A stretch of DNA of 64,000 nucleotides from DATGEP01 sp035310125 (GTDB lineage: Bacteria > Chloroflexota > Ktedonobacteria > Ktedonobacterales > JADMIN01), in assembly GCA_035310125.1 (NCBI GenBank), contig DATGEP010000228.1, positions 1 to 64,000 on the forward strand, written 5' to 3'. Below are positions 52,040 through 60,235 of the stretch, one piece after another. The notes beneath the pieces were generated by a model, which saw only the letters and a list, made by a program, of their open reading frames with translations, made no database searches and was not told the origin of the DNA. Position 1 is the first letter of the stretch. Each line of letters opens with the position of its first letter. The translations under genes and the position numbers were made by a program.

Positions 52040-52402
52040 GGGATGGCTCCTTTCGGGGATCTCGCCCTCGGTCCCTCGCCGTGCGCGGAGCGGGAAGCAG
52101 CGGGGCAGGACGAGATGAAGGATGGTAGAAAGCTGTGGCGTGGCGAATGGATACGGGCCGCCGAGAGGCCAGCGGTACATAGCTGGTAGTGTACGGTGCG
52201 GCGGGGGAGCGGTGATACGGACAGATACGGGCAAGGACGGCCAGATGCGGACGCGAGTTTTTCTGGAGGGCTTCATCTACGTCCGTAGCGGCATCCACTG
52301 GACAGGGGTGCGAAGACGGACGAGCGGCGCGACCGGGGGTGCGGTAGCCTGATCATGCTATACTCCCACCGTCAGCTCCAACCCCCAAAGGAGGACGCAC
52401 AC
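52040..52402. promoter_or_regulatory. Divergent region with extended -10 promoter for the GH15 gene
   Basis: TGC-TATACT (TATACT at 52359-52364) is an extended -10 element 39 bases upstream of the GH15 start codon, with no clear -35. The rest of the 360-base region between the two divergent genes is GC-rich and shows nothing else that I can support. Confidence 0.5.
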
Positions 52403-54445
52403 ATGCCACGCGATCTGCCCCTCGCCAACGGCCACCTGCTCGTGAACTTTGACGGCAATTACAACCTGCGCGACATCTACTGGCCGCATGTCGGCGAACG
52501 GAACCAAACCGATGGGCATATCAGCCACTCCGGCGTCTGGGTAGATGGCGCTTTCTCCTGGTTCGACGCCAACGACTGGCAGCGCAGCCTCCTTTATGAG
52601 GAAGATACTCTGGTCACCAACGTCACACTTATCAACGCCGACCTCCAGCTTACTATCGTCTTCAATGATGTCGTGGACTTCGACCGCGATATCTTCATCC
52701 GCCGCGCGCGTGTCACCAACCATGCCGACCACCCCCGCGAAGTACGCCTGTTCTTTCACCACGACTGGCATATCTGGGAGAGCGAAGGCGGCAACACGGT
52801 CTACTACCGCGCCGATGTGAAAGCCATCGTCGCCTACAAAGACGACTGCTACATCCTCGTCAACGGCATCACCGGCGACGACGCGACAGGCGCCCCGCAG
52901 GAGAGCCGCCAGGGCGAGGTCGGAGTCAGTCAGTGGGCCACCGGCTACAAAGAATTCAATGGCCAGCAAGGCACCTGGAAGGATGCCGAAGACGGTCAGC
53001 TTGGCCGCAATCCCATCGCGCAAGGCTCCGTTGATAGCTGCGCCGGCTTTGATCTGGGCACGCTCCCGCCCGGTGGCTCCCGCCTGTGTATCCACTGGCT
53101 CGCCGTCGGCTCCAGCTATCCCGCCGTCCGCGACCTCAACGCGCTCATTCTGCGGCGTGGCCCCGACGCCTTGATAGACCGCACCCACAATTACTGGCAC
53201 CTCTGGGTGAACACCAAGCCCACCGACCTCGGCGACCTGCCCAATGACCTCGTAGACCTCTACAAACGCAGCCTGCTCATCATCCGCACGCAGATAGACG
53301 ACGACGGCGCCATCATCGCCGCCACTGACGGCGATGTCTGGACGTTCGCCCGCGATAGCTACGCCTACATGTGGCCGCGGGACGGCGCCCTGGTTGCCAA
53401 CGCCATGAGTCACTCCGGCTACAGCCTCATCACCGGCGCCTTCTTCCGCTTCTGCGCCGACCACATCACCGACGGCGGCTATCTGCTGCACAAATACACG
53501 CCCGCCGGCGCCCTCGGTAGCAGCTGGCACCCCTGGAGTGATGAGCAGGGCCACCCACAGCTCCCCATCCAAGAGGACGAGACAGCGCTGGTGGTCTACG
53601 CCCTCTGGCAGCATTACGCCCTCTTTCATGAGGTGGAGTTTGTGCGCCCGCTCTACCGCTCGCTCATCAAAACGGCGGCTGACTTCATGGTAGGCTTCCG
53701 CGAGCCGCACACGGGCCTGCCTCAAGCATCATGGGATCTGTGGGAGGAGCGCCACGGCATCCACGCCTACACCGTCGCCGCCGTCTATGCCGGCCTCATC
53801 GCCGCAAGCAGCTTCGCCGCCGTCTTTGGTGAATCCCAGCACGCCGACACCTACCAGAAGGCTGCCGAAGAGATCAAGGCAGCCACGCGCAAGTACCTCT
53901 GGAGCGACGAAGCCGGGCGCTTTCTGCGCATGATCAACGTTGCCTCCGATGGCTCCATCCAGCCCGACATGAACATTGACTCTAGCATTACCGGCCTCTT
54001 CCGGCTTGGCATGTTCGCGGCTGACAGCGACGAGATTCGCCGCACGATGGACATCATCGAGCGGCGCCTGACCATCAAGACATCCGTTGGCGGCGCGGCG
54101 CGCTACGAAAACGACTACTACCATCAGGTCAGCCATGACATCGAGAACGTGCCTGGCAATCCCTGGTTCATCTGCGCCTGCTGGCTCGCCGAGTATCGCA
54201 TTGCCCAGGCGAACACGCTCGACGAGCTGCATACCGCCATCGAGCTGCTGGAATGGGTGCGGGCTCGCGCGCTACCCAGCGGCGTGCTGGCGGAACAGGT
54301 GGATCCTTACACGGACGCCCCGCTCTCCGTCTCTCCACTCACCTGGAGTCACGCCGAGCTCGTGCAAGCCGTACGCTGGTACGCGGGCAAACATCGCCGG
54401 CTGGAACAGCAAGCGCCGGCATCTGATCCCGCCGCGCACGATTGA
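52403..54445 (+). CDS. Glycoside hydrolase family 15 (glucoamylase-like)
   Basis: A 680-residue GH15 enzyme. The N-terminal beta-sandwich (LANGHLLVNFDGNYNLRDIY) is followed by the (alpha/alpha)6 barrel with FARDSYAYMWPRDGALVANA, the general-acid Glu in SWDLWEERHGIHAYT, and the second Glu in PLTWSHAELVQAV. Family members release glucose from starch, glycogen-like glucans, dextran or trehalose; the exact linkage is unclear. There is no signal peptide, so it acts inside the cell, probably in glucan recycling together with the debranching enzyme at 29.8-31.9 kb. AAGGAGG lies eight bases before the ATG at 52403. Confidence 0.93.
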   Translation: MPRDLPLANGHLLVNFDGNYNLRDIYWPHVGERNQTDGHISHSGVWVDGAFSWFDANDWQRSLLYEEDTLVTNVTLINADLQLTIVFNDVVDFDRDIFIRRARVTNHADHPREVRLFFHHDWHIWESEGGNTVYYRADVKAIVAYKDDCYILVNGITGDDATGAPQESRQGEVGVSQWATGYKEFNGQQGTWKDAEDGQLGRNPIAQGSVDSCAGFDLGTLPPGGSRLCIHWLAVGSSYPAVRDLNALILRRGPDALIDRTHNYWHLWVNTKPTDLGDLPNDLVDLYKRSLLIIRTQIDDDGAIIAATDGDVWTFARDSYAYMWPRDGALVANAMSHSGYSLITGAFFRFCADHITDGGYLLHKYTPAGALGSSWHPWSDEQGHPQLPIQEDETALVVYALWQHYALFHEVEFVRPLYRSLIKTAADFMVGFREPHTGLPQASWDLWEERHGIHAYTVAAVYAGLIAASSFAAVFGESQHADTYQKAAEEIKAATRKYLWSDEAGRFLRMINVASDGSIQPDMNIDSSITGLFRLGMFAADSDEIRRTMDIIERRLTIKTSVGGAARYENDYYHQVSHDIENVPGNPWFICACWLAEYRIAQANTLDELHTAIELLEWVRARALPSGVLAEQVDPYTDAPLSVSPLTWSHAELVQAVRWYAGKHRRLEQQAPASDPAAHD

Positions 54446-54465
54446 TCCCGAGGCGGAGGACGGGC

Positions 54466-54506
54466 GCAGCGCCCCTACACGCAGCGGGGGCAGGCAGCGC
54501 CCCTAC
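54466..54506. repeat. Two copies of GCAGCGCCCCTAC
   Basis: GCAGCGCCCCTAC is at 54466-54478 and again at 54494-54506, 28 bases apart, between the GH15 gene and the end of the convergent zinc-ribbon gene. It is the reverse complement of the GTAGGGGCGCTGC core seen in the HTH gene tail. Confidence 0.7.
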
Positions 54507-55111
54507 CAGGCGGGGGGCGGGGGGTCCGGCGGCGCGAGCCAAGGAGGTGGCGCACCAGGCTGGTACATCGCTGGCTTCCACTCTTCAGCGGGCGGCGTCT
54601 GCTGAGACGGCGGCGCATCCCAGGGGGACTGGTTGATGGGTGCGGCGGCGGCCAGGTCCCAACCATGCTCGCTTGCGGAATATCCTGGCCTCCGGGGCAG
54701 CGCGTTGTGTTTCTGCGCCGCGCCACAGACATAACAGATCGGATTATTCGCCTTCACGTTGCTGCCACATTGCCAGCAGGAGCCAGCGGTGGCGTCCTTC
54801 GGGCTGGTGACGAACTCCGCATCTACGAGATGCATGGAGCGGGCGAACGTAATCTGCTTCCGGCTCTTGCGCAGCGTCACGATGCCAAGCAGCAAGCTAT
54901 ATGCGCCCGCCAGCGTTATCGCGATCTCGATGACCAGCAAGATGTACTGGCCCGCCGAGGGCCGTGCTCCGGCGAAGGTATCGAGATTGAATGATGGCCC
55001 GTTGAGCGTCGTCACGCACCACAGACTCACCGCAAGCAGAATAAGCCCGGCGGCGATGCTGCCTGACCCGATCATATTCAGGCGCCGCGCCGTACCCACT
55101 GGACGTAACAT
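54503..55111 (-). CDS. Two-span membrane protein with zinc ribbon
   Basis: A 202-residue protein with two transmembrane spans (GSIAAGLILLAVSLWCV and ILLVIEIAITLAGAYSLLLG), a zinc ribbon (CWQCG and, 13 residues on, CYVCG) and a Pro/Trp-rich tail ending PAWxxP-like. The tail lies in the GC-rich repeat area after the GH15 gene. GAGG lies ten bases before the ATG. Its function is unknown. It is followed upstream on the same strand by another zinc-ribbon membrane protein with a 145-base gap. Confidence 0.72.
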   Translation of the reverse strand: MLRPVGTARRLNMIGSGSIAAGLILLAVSLWCVTTLNGPSFNLDTFAGARPSAGQYILLVIEIAITLAGAYSLLLGIVTLRKSRKQITFARSMHLVDAEFVTSPKDATAGSCWQCGSNVKANNPICYVCGAAQKHNALPRRPGYSASEHGWDLAAAAPINQSPWDAPPSQQTPPAEEWKPAMYQPGAPPPWLAPPDPPPPAW

Positions 55112-55256
55112 GGCGTGCGAACCTCGAATTCACCTACAGCCCGGTAACTCCATCGCGCCAACTATCCCACATCCATTACGACGATTATACACGCGGCATC
55201 CTAACCGCGAATCAACTGGACTGAGCGCCATGTTTACGAGATCGGAGGTGATGCTG

Positions 55257-56165
55257 TCAATCCGCAGGCAATGGTGCGCGGCAATTGGGGCAGAATGCGG
55301 CATCGGGGAGAGTCGTCGTAGCGCAGACAGGACAGATACGCGGCTTCGCCACGACTGGCGTGGCGCAGTACGCGCAGAACTCCGCGCCCACTTGAAGCGG
55401 CTTGCCACAGGCGCGACAGACGCCTTCCGTAGCGGGCATGATACCCAGGTCAGCTTCAAGCTGGGCCACGCGCTGCTGGCGCAGGGCCGGCTCCATCTGT
55501 TTGGCATGCCGGTACGTGTTGAATGCCTGGATGAGATACACGGGGACCAGCAAGAAACTGAGGCAAAACAGCAAGAAGCCCACGACAAGCTGTTGCCACG
55601 TCCGCATGGAGCGCCATTTGAGAAAGCCGTTCAGCGACGTGGCGCCGCGCCAATCGAGGATACAGATCGCCACGAGAACGCCTAGCCAGATGAGCGTGCC
55701 CGCCGTTCCCAGGGGACCAGTTGACGATGTGGTCGCGCCGCTGCCGCTTGTCGAGGTGTTGGTGGCGGGATCGCTCATGATCAGCACAATCGCGGCGGCG
55801 TAGCTGCCGCTGAGCGCGGCGAGCACGCGCCCAGAGTAGAGGTGACGCGGGATAGCAAACTGGGAAGGCGCAGTCGCTGGTTGCAGCGGATCCGCGATCG
55901 GACCGGAGGCGGGCACGCTGGCGCTCGGCGCAGTCATTGGCGTTTGACTGACGGGCGTGCCGCGAGGCCGCGCGGCGCTGGATGCTGATTTTCCTCCCAA
56001 CCGCTGGCGGAAGTAGAGACCGCCGCGCCCGCCCGCGACATAGGGGCCGCGCGGTCCCGTGCCGACGCGGAACCCCTTCACGCCCGTTGACATGCCGACG
56101 CCGTGCTTGGAGAGATTGATCCGCACGGGACCCACTTTCACCGATTTACGTATGAACCAGCCCAT
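55257..56165 (-). CDS. DUF4236 protein with membrane spans and double zinc ribbon
   Basis: A 302-residue protein. The N-terminus is a DUF4236 domain (KSVKVGPVRINLSKHGVGMS then GVKGFRVGTGPRGPY). Two or more transmembrane spans follow (LAALSGSYAAAIVLIM, LIWLGVLVAICILDW, LLFCLSFLLVPVYLI). The C-terminus has two zinc ribbons (CRACG with CAYC, and CPVC with CPNC). GAGG lies seven bases before the ATG at 56165. The role is unknown; DUF4236 is often joined to membrane or stress-related proteins. Confidence 0.8.
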   Translation of the reverse strand: MGWFIRKSVKVGPVRINLSKHGVGMSTGVKGFRVGTGPRGPYVAGGRGGLYFRQRLGGKSASSAARPRGTPVSQTPMTAPSASVPASGPIADPLQPATAPSQFAIPRHLYSGRVLAALSGSYAAAIVLIMSDPATNTSTSGSGATTSSTGPLGTAGTLIWLGVLVAICILDWRGATSLNGFLKWRSMRTWQQLVVGFLLFCLSFLLVPVYLIQAFNTYRHAKQMEPALRQQRVAQLEADLGIMPATEGVCRACGKPLQVGAEFCAYCATPVVAKPRICPVCATTTLPDAAFCPNCRAPLPAD

Positions 56166-56281
56166 AGCGACACCTCGTTTACTCAGGCAACAATCGGGTC
56201 TTAGCATTGTGATACGTCGGTCGCTCTCATACCCGGAAGTGTACTATACATATCGTGTTGCGAGCAAATCGTCCGATGCCC

Positions 56282-56312
56282 TTGAATATACCCCCCTGGG
56301 GTATGATATAAT
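56282..56312 (+). promoter_or_regulatory. trxB promoter with CsoR/CstR-like operator in the spacer
   Basis: TTGAAT (56282-56287) and an extended -10, TG-A-TATAAT (TATAAT at 56307-56312), are 19 bases apart. The spacer holds ATACCCC-CCT-GGGGTAT (56288-56304), a palindrome of the GC-centred type bound by CsoR-family repressors that sense copper, nickel or persulfides. A repressor bound there would block polymerase directly. Confidence 0.7.
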
Positions 56313-56338
56313 GCAGGGTGACGGGCATGAACCGCGAC

Positions 56339-56372
56339 AGCGAAAGCGATATAGCGAAAGCGACATAGCGGT
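56339..56372 (+). repeat. Tandem 14-bp repeats in the trxB leader
   Basis: AGCGAAAGCGATAT (56339-56352) is followed directly by AGCGAAAGCGACAT (56353-56366) and a partial third unit (AGCGG). The repeats lie in the untranslated leader of trxB, between the promoter and the start codon. Confidence 0.7.
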
Positions 56373-56456
56373 GGGACCAGCGGGTGCGCTACTTGAAGGT
56401 AGGTACCTCGCGCAACGTGGCGCTGGCGGAAGTCAGTCTGAGGAGTTGGAAGCATC

Positions 56457-57503
56457 ATGGCGGAGAATCGTAGAGATAGTACGGCGGCGCAGGCCGTCTA
56501 TGACATCATTGTCATCGGCTCTGGCCCATCCGGCTACACGGCGGCCATCTATGCCGCCCGTGCCAACCTGCGCACCCTCGTCATTCAGGGCGAGCAGACT
56601 GGCGGCCAGCTCATGATCACCAGCGATGTCGAGAACTACCCTGGCTTCGAGGATGGCATCCTTGGCCCGGATATGATGGATAAATTCGAGGCGCAGGCCC
56701 GCCGCTTCGGCGCCGAGATGATCGCGCGCGATGTTGTCAAGGTGGATTTCACGCAGCAGCCGTTCCAGATTTGGATCGAGTCTGGCACGACAGAGCCCCA
56801 GTATCGCGCCCGTGCCGTCATCATCTCCACGGGGGCCAGCGCCAAATGGCTCGGCCTGCCCAACGAGCAGCGCCTCCAGGGGCGCGGTGTAAGCGGCTGC
56901 GCCACCTGCGACGGTCCTTTCTTCCGTAATCGCGAGCTGGCCGTCGTCGGCGGCGGCGATACCGCTATGGAAGAAGCGCTCTTCCTGACCAAGTATGCGT
57001 CGCAGGTCCATCTACTGCATCGCCGCGATAGCTTCCGCGCCAGCAAGATCATGCAGAAGCGTGCCTATGAGAATCCCAAGATCACCATCCATACCAATAC
57101 CGGCGTGGACGACGTGCTTGGTGAAAACGCTGTCGAAGGCGTGCGCATCCATGATCTCAAGACGGGAGCCGCTGAAACGCTGCCGGTACAGGGCTTCTTT
57201 GTCGCCATTGGCCACCAGCCCAACACCGGCATCTTCAAGGGTATTCTCGATATGGACGAGGTTGGCTACCTGAAGACGCGCGAATGGACCATGACCAACA
57301 TCCCCGGCGTGTTCGCCGCCGGCGACGTCGTGGATCATCGTTATCGCCAGGCTGTTACCGCAGCGGGCGACGGCTGTCGCGCCGCCATTGACGCCGAGCG
57401 CTGGCTCGAAGCCCAGGGCGAGGTCAATACCGCCGATGTGATGGATCCCGGCGAATGGGGCACTGCCAGGGCCGTAGTCCCTGGCGGCTCCGAGAACGCC
57501 TAA
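56457..57503 (+). CDS. trxB: Thioredoxin reductase
   Basis: TrxB passes electrons from NADPH through FAD to thioredoxin. The 348-residue protein has the FAD motif IIVIGSGPSGYTAAIYAARA, TGGQLMITSDVENYPGF, the redox pair C148-A-T-C151 in GCATCDGPFFRNRELAVVGG, the NADPH motif VVGGGDTAMEEALFL and the terminal FAD loop GVFAAGDVVDHRYRQAVTAA. It has a 30-residue C-terminal extension beyond the family core. GGAAG lies close before the ATG. Its promoter contains a CsoR/CstR-like operator. No thioredoxin gene is adjacent; a glutaredoxin-like gene is at 39.6 kb. Confidence 0.96.
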   Translation: MAENRRDSTAAQAVYDIIVIGSGPSGYTAAIYAARANLRTLVIQGEQTGGQLMITSDVENYPGFEDGILGPDMMDKFEAQARRFGAEMIARDVVKVDFTQQPFQIWIESGTTEPQYRARAVIISTGASAKWLGLPNEQRLQGRGVSGCATCDGPFFRNRELAVVGGGDTAMEEALFLTKYASQVHLLHRRDSFRASKIMQKRAYENPKITIHTNTGVDDVLGENAVEGVRIHDLKTGAAETLPVQGFFVAIGHQPNTGIFKGILDMDEVGYLKTREWTMTNIPGVFAAGDVVDHRYRQAVTAAGDGCRAAIDAERWLEAQGEVNTADVMDPGEWGTARAVVPGGSENA

Positions 57504-57526
57504 TACCCTCGCCCCGATATGCCAGA

Positions 57527-57554
57527 GCCGCCCACTCACTAACGAGCGGGCGGC
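57527..57554. terminator. Hairpin between convergent trxB and cupin genes
   Basis: GCCGCCCACTC (57527-57537) pairs with GAGCGGGCGGC (57544-57554) as an 11-bp stem with one mismatch and a six-base loop, a compact bidirectional terminator candidate. No T-run is present. Confidence 0.6.
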
Positions 57555-57570
57555 AACGCTGTATCGTGGC

Positions 57571-57933
57571 TCATGGCTGCCTTCGCGCTGGCATCAGGCC
57601 CATACGCCGCCGGTGGACCGTTACATACACTACGTCGCCTCCCTCGGCGCGAATAGCCCGCCGCGCCCCCTTCGGCAACACCACCATCTGCCCCCCGCGC
57701 ACCGCTATATCTTGCCCATCCAGCGTCACCACTGCCGCGCCGCTGACCACCAGCACGATCACATCCACTTCCTTGTTCACGTGCTCCGGCACTCCATCTC
57801 CCATCGCGAATCGCAGCACATTGGCGTTCAGATCCGCGCTGCTGAATGACCACAGCGGCCCCGCCAGCCCGCTGCCAGCCGCCTCACGAGCCAGCACCGC
57901 CAGATCAATCACGTTGCCTGTTTTCTCATCCAT
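57571..57933 (-). CDS. Small cupin-domain protein
   Basis: A 120-residue single-domain cupin. The barrel motif 1 is seen in VPEHVNKEVDVIVLVVSGAA, where one His and one Glu remain of the usual metal ligands, and motif 2 in GGQMVVLPKGARRAIRA. The reduced ligand set makes a catalytic role uncertain. The ATG at 57933 has GGAG nine bases upstream; a nearby ATG at 57948 is possible. Confidence 0.8.
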   Translation of the reverse strand: MDEKTGNVIDLAVLAREAAGSGLAGPLWSFSSADLNANVLRFAMGDGVPEHVNKEVDVIVLVVSGAAVVTLDGQDIAVRGGQMVVLPKGARRAIRAEGGDVVYVTVHRRRMGLMPARRQP

Positions 57934-58149
57934 TAGGACCGTCTCCATGCTCTTGATGTGCCTATCGAGGAAGCCAGCGCCAGCCACGACGCTCCAAGCG
58001 CTCGGTTCGTGGCGTTTGTTTCCACACACGTGTTTCCAATACATATGAGCGCTTGTCCTGCTGGGATGTCGAGTGCGACGCACTGAACTGAGCCAATTCC
58101 CGCGTTCCTTGACGCCTGCCCCGCCGCCCGGCTATACTACGGGAGTCCG

Positions 58150-58226
58150 CGGGGTGTAGCGCAGCTGGTCAGCGCGCATGGTTTGGGACCATGAGGTCGC
58201 CGGTTCGAATCCGGCCACCCCGACCA
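58150..58226 (+). tRNA. tRNA-Pro (anticodon TGG)
   Basis: A complete cloverleaf: acceptor arms CGGGGTG (58150-58156) and CACCCCG (58216-58222), anticodon stem CATGG/CCATG with loop TTTGGGA giving anticodon TGG, and T-arm GCCGGTTCGAATCCGGC. The discriminator A and the CCA end (58224-58226) are encoded. It is single and lies downstream of the convergent purH gene. Confidence 0.95.
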
Positions 58227-58333
58227 CATCTGGGATTGGATATTTGCACGAATTTGCCGGCAGGCGGCGTTGCATCGAGGGGCACGCACACCTGCCCGGA
58301 CCCACCAGGCCCCAAATTTGACTGGACTGACTG

Positions 58334-59956
58334 CTAGTGCCGGAAGTGGCGCTGGCCAGTGACGAGCATCGCGACGCCGTAGCGGTTGGCCATGCGGACG
58401 GATTCCTCGTCGCGGATGGAGCCGCCGGGCTGGATGATAGCCGTCACGCCGGCTTTGGCTGCCGTCTCCACGCCATCTGGGAAGGGGAAGAAGGCGTCCG
58501 AGGCCAGCACGCTGCCGCGGGCGCGGTCGGCGGCGCGATCTACGGCGATCTGCACGCTGTAGACGCGGTTCATCTGTCCGGCGCCCACGCCCACGACCAT
58601 CAGCTTCTTTGCCAGCACGATGGCGTTGGACTTGACGTGACGCACAGCTTTCCAGGCAAACAGCATATCCGTTACCTCGTCCAGCGTCGGCTCGCGCTCG
58701 GTGACGACTTTGCACTGCACCTCCTGATCGGAGACAACATCCTCTGTTTGCAGGAGCAGGCCGCCGCTGATGCGACGAATGTCGAGGCGGCTCGGATTGA
58801 GATGCCCGCCTGTGACGGCGGAAGGGCCGATGGGCGTGTTGGTGGCGAGCACTCGCAGGTTCTTCTTCCTGGTGAGAATCTCCATCGCGGCGGGCGCATA
58901 GCCAGGAGCGATGATGGCCTCATAAAAGATTTCGGTGATAAGGTGCGCGGTTTCGGCGTCCACTTCACGGTTGAAGCCGAGGATGCCGCCGTAGGCCGAA
59001 ACAGGATCACCAGCATGGGCGCGGCGGTATGAATCCGCGAGCGTATCAGCGCAGGCGAGGCCACAGGGATTGGTGTGCTTGACGACGGCGGCGGCGGTGC
59101 TGGTAAAGCTGGCGACGGCATTGAGGGCGGCGTCCAGATCGAGCAGGTTATTGAAGCTCAACTCTTTCCCGTGCAGCAGGTGAGCGCCCGCGATGGTGGG
59201 ATAGGTCGCCGTGCTCGCGTGTACGGCGCCATCGGTGGTGCCCGCTTTTTCGTCGCGCATGCCTTCGCCGCGCTGGCCCCAGGCGTAGAGCGCGGCTTTC
59301 TGGTGCGGGTTCTCGCCATAGCGCAGGATCTGGAGGCGACGCAGGGCGATGGTCATCTCCTCCGGCATCAGCGTCTCGTAGGTGCCGCGACGCAAATATT
59401 CGGCGATCATCGAGTCGTAGACCGCGGTGTGTTGAAAGGCGACGGCAGCGAGGCGCTTGCGCGTCTGCCTACTGATCGCGCCGCTCGTCGTTAGCTCTTT
59501 CAGCACATCTTCATAATCGCGCGGACGGACGACGACCGTCACGTGGGGGAAGTTCTTGGCGGCAGCGCGCAAAAGTGTGACGCCACCGATGTCAATCTCT
59601 TCGAGGGCGGCGGCTTCGGCCACGTCGGGCTTGGCGATGGTATCCGCGAAGGGATACAGGTTGCAGACGACGATGTCAATGGGCGTGATACCGTGCTCGG
59701 CCAGCTCGGCCATGTGGCCCTCGTCGTCGCGGCGCGCCAGAATGCCGCCATGTATGCTGGGATGCAGTGTTTTGACGCGCCCCTCTAGTATCTCAGGGAA
59801 GCCTGTCACATCCGAGACGGAGCGGACGGGTACGCCGGCATCCGCTAGCAGCCGCGCCGTGCCGCCGGTCGAGATCAAATCGGCGCCAAGGGCGACGAGT
59901 CCGTGTGCCAGCGTTTCGATGCCCGATTTGTCGGCGACGCTCAGCAGTGCTCGCAT
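58334..59956 (-). CDS. purH: Bifunctional AICAR formyltransferase / IMP cyclohydrolase
   Basis: PurH performs the last two steps of IMP synthesis. The 540-residue protein has the N-terminal IMP cyclohydrolase domain (ALLSVADKSGIETLAHGL, LISTGGTARLLADAGV, GRVKTLHPSIHGGIL) and the C-terminal AICAR formyltransferase domain (LRYGENPHQKAALYAWG, GKELSFNNLLDLDAAL, VVKHTNPCGLA, SDAFFPFPDGVETAAKAGV, IIQPGGSIRDEESV). AAGGAG lies five bases before the ATG at 59956. A ZTP riboswitch with an intrinsic terminator controls it from 60019-60158. Confidence 0.97.
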   Translation of the reverse strand: MRALLSVADKSGIETLAHGLVALGADLISTGGTARLLADAGVPVRSVSDVTGFPEILEGRVKTLHPSIHGGILARRDDEGHMAELAEHGITPIDIVVCNLYPFADTIAKPDVAEAAALEEIDIGGVTLLRAAAKNFPHVTVVVRPRDYEDVLKELTTSGAISRQTRKRLAAVAFQHTAVYDSMIAEYLRRGTYETLMPEEMTIALRRLQILRYGENPHQKAALYAWGQRGEGMRDEKAGTTDGAVHASTATYPTIAGAHLLHGKELSFNNLLDLDAALNAVASFTSTAAAVVKHTNPCGLACADTLADSYRRAHAGDPVSAYGGILGFNREVDAETAHLITEIFYEAIIAPGYAPAAMEILTRKKNLRVLATNTPIGPSAVTGGHLNPSRLDIRRISGGLLLQTEDVVSDQEVQCKVVTEREPTLDEVTDMLFAWKAVRHVKSNAIVLAKKLMVVGVGAGQMNRVYSVQIAVDRAADRARGSVLASDAFFPFPDGVETAAKAGVTAIIQPGGSIRDEESVRMANRYGVAMLVTGQRHFRH

Positions 59957-60018
59957 AGTTACTCCTTCCCACGCGCAAGTCGCCCACGAGCTGTGGCATG
60001 CGCGTGTCCTAGAGAAAC

Positions 60019-60076
60019 AAAAAAAGCGCCGATGTCTGCTATGCGACCATGCGACGGCACAGCATCGTGACATCGG
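60019..60076 (-). terminator. Intrinsic terminator of the purH riboswitch
   Basis: On the minus strand CCGATGTC (60076-60069) pairs with GACATCGG (60036-60029). The inner part also pairs (GCTGTGC with GCATAGC), and a run of seven T follows (60025-60019). It sits between the aptamer and the purH start, as an expression platform should. Confidence 0.88.
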
Positions 60077-60078
60077 TG

Positions 60079-60158
60079 CCCAGCCCAGGCGAGCGGCTTC
60101 CGAATAGATTCCCCGAGTTCCCCTGTGGTGCGCTCCACGGTCCTCGCCAGTTACCCGG
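60079..60158 (-). promoter_or_regulatory. ZTP (pfl) riboswitch aptamer upstream of purH
   Basis: The minus strand reads, in order, CCGGGT-AACTGGCG, the hairpin GTGG...CCAC, GGGGAAC with ACTCGG pairing back to CCGGGT, and the final conserved block GCCGCTCGCCTGGGC. These are the consensus elements of the ZTP-sensing pfl motif. ZTP/ZMP builds up when 10-formyl-THF is short, and binding should prevent terminator formation and switch purH on. Confidence 0.9.
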
Positions 60159-60186
60159 AGTTGAATATGTCATGTTGGCAACCATC

Positions 60187-60215
60187 AGTATAGCCGTGCC
60201 AAGGGGGGGCGTCAA
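60187..60215 (-). promoter_or_regulatory. purH promoter
   Basis: On the minus strand TTGACG (60215-60210), 17-nt spacer and TATACT (60192-60187). Transcription would start near 60180, about 20 bases before the riboswitch aptamer. Confidence 0.75.
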
Positions 60216-60235
60216 CCTGAGCCGTTGCTACGCCG

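Noticed and set aside
52358..53725. 455-codon minus-strand open frame
   Set aside because: Antisense to the GH15 gene; valine- and glycine-rich composition typical of GC-driven shadows.
56283..56291. Another TTGAATATA half-site of the ArsR operator, at the trxB promoter
   Set aside because: Only one half is present and it coincides with the -35 box and the CsoR-like palindrome; chance is likely.
56328..56369. Short upstream peptide frame in the trxB leader
   Set aside because: It is 13 codons without a ribosome binding site and mostly consists of the tandem 14-bp repeat.
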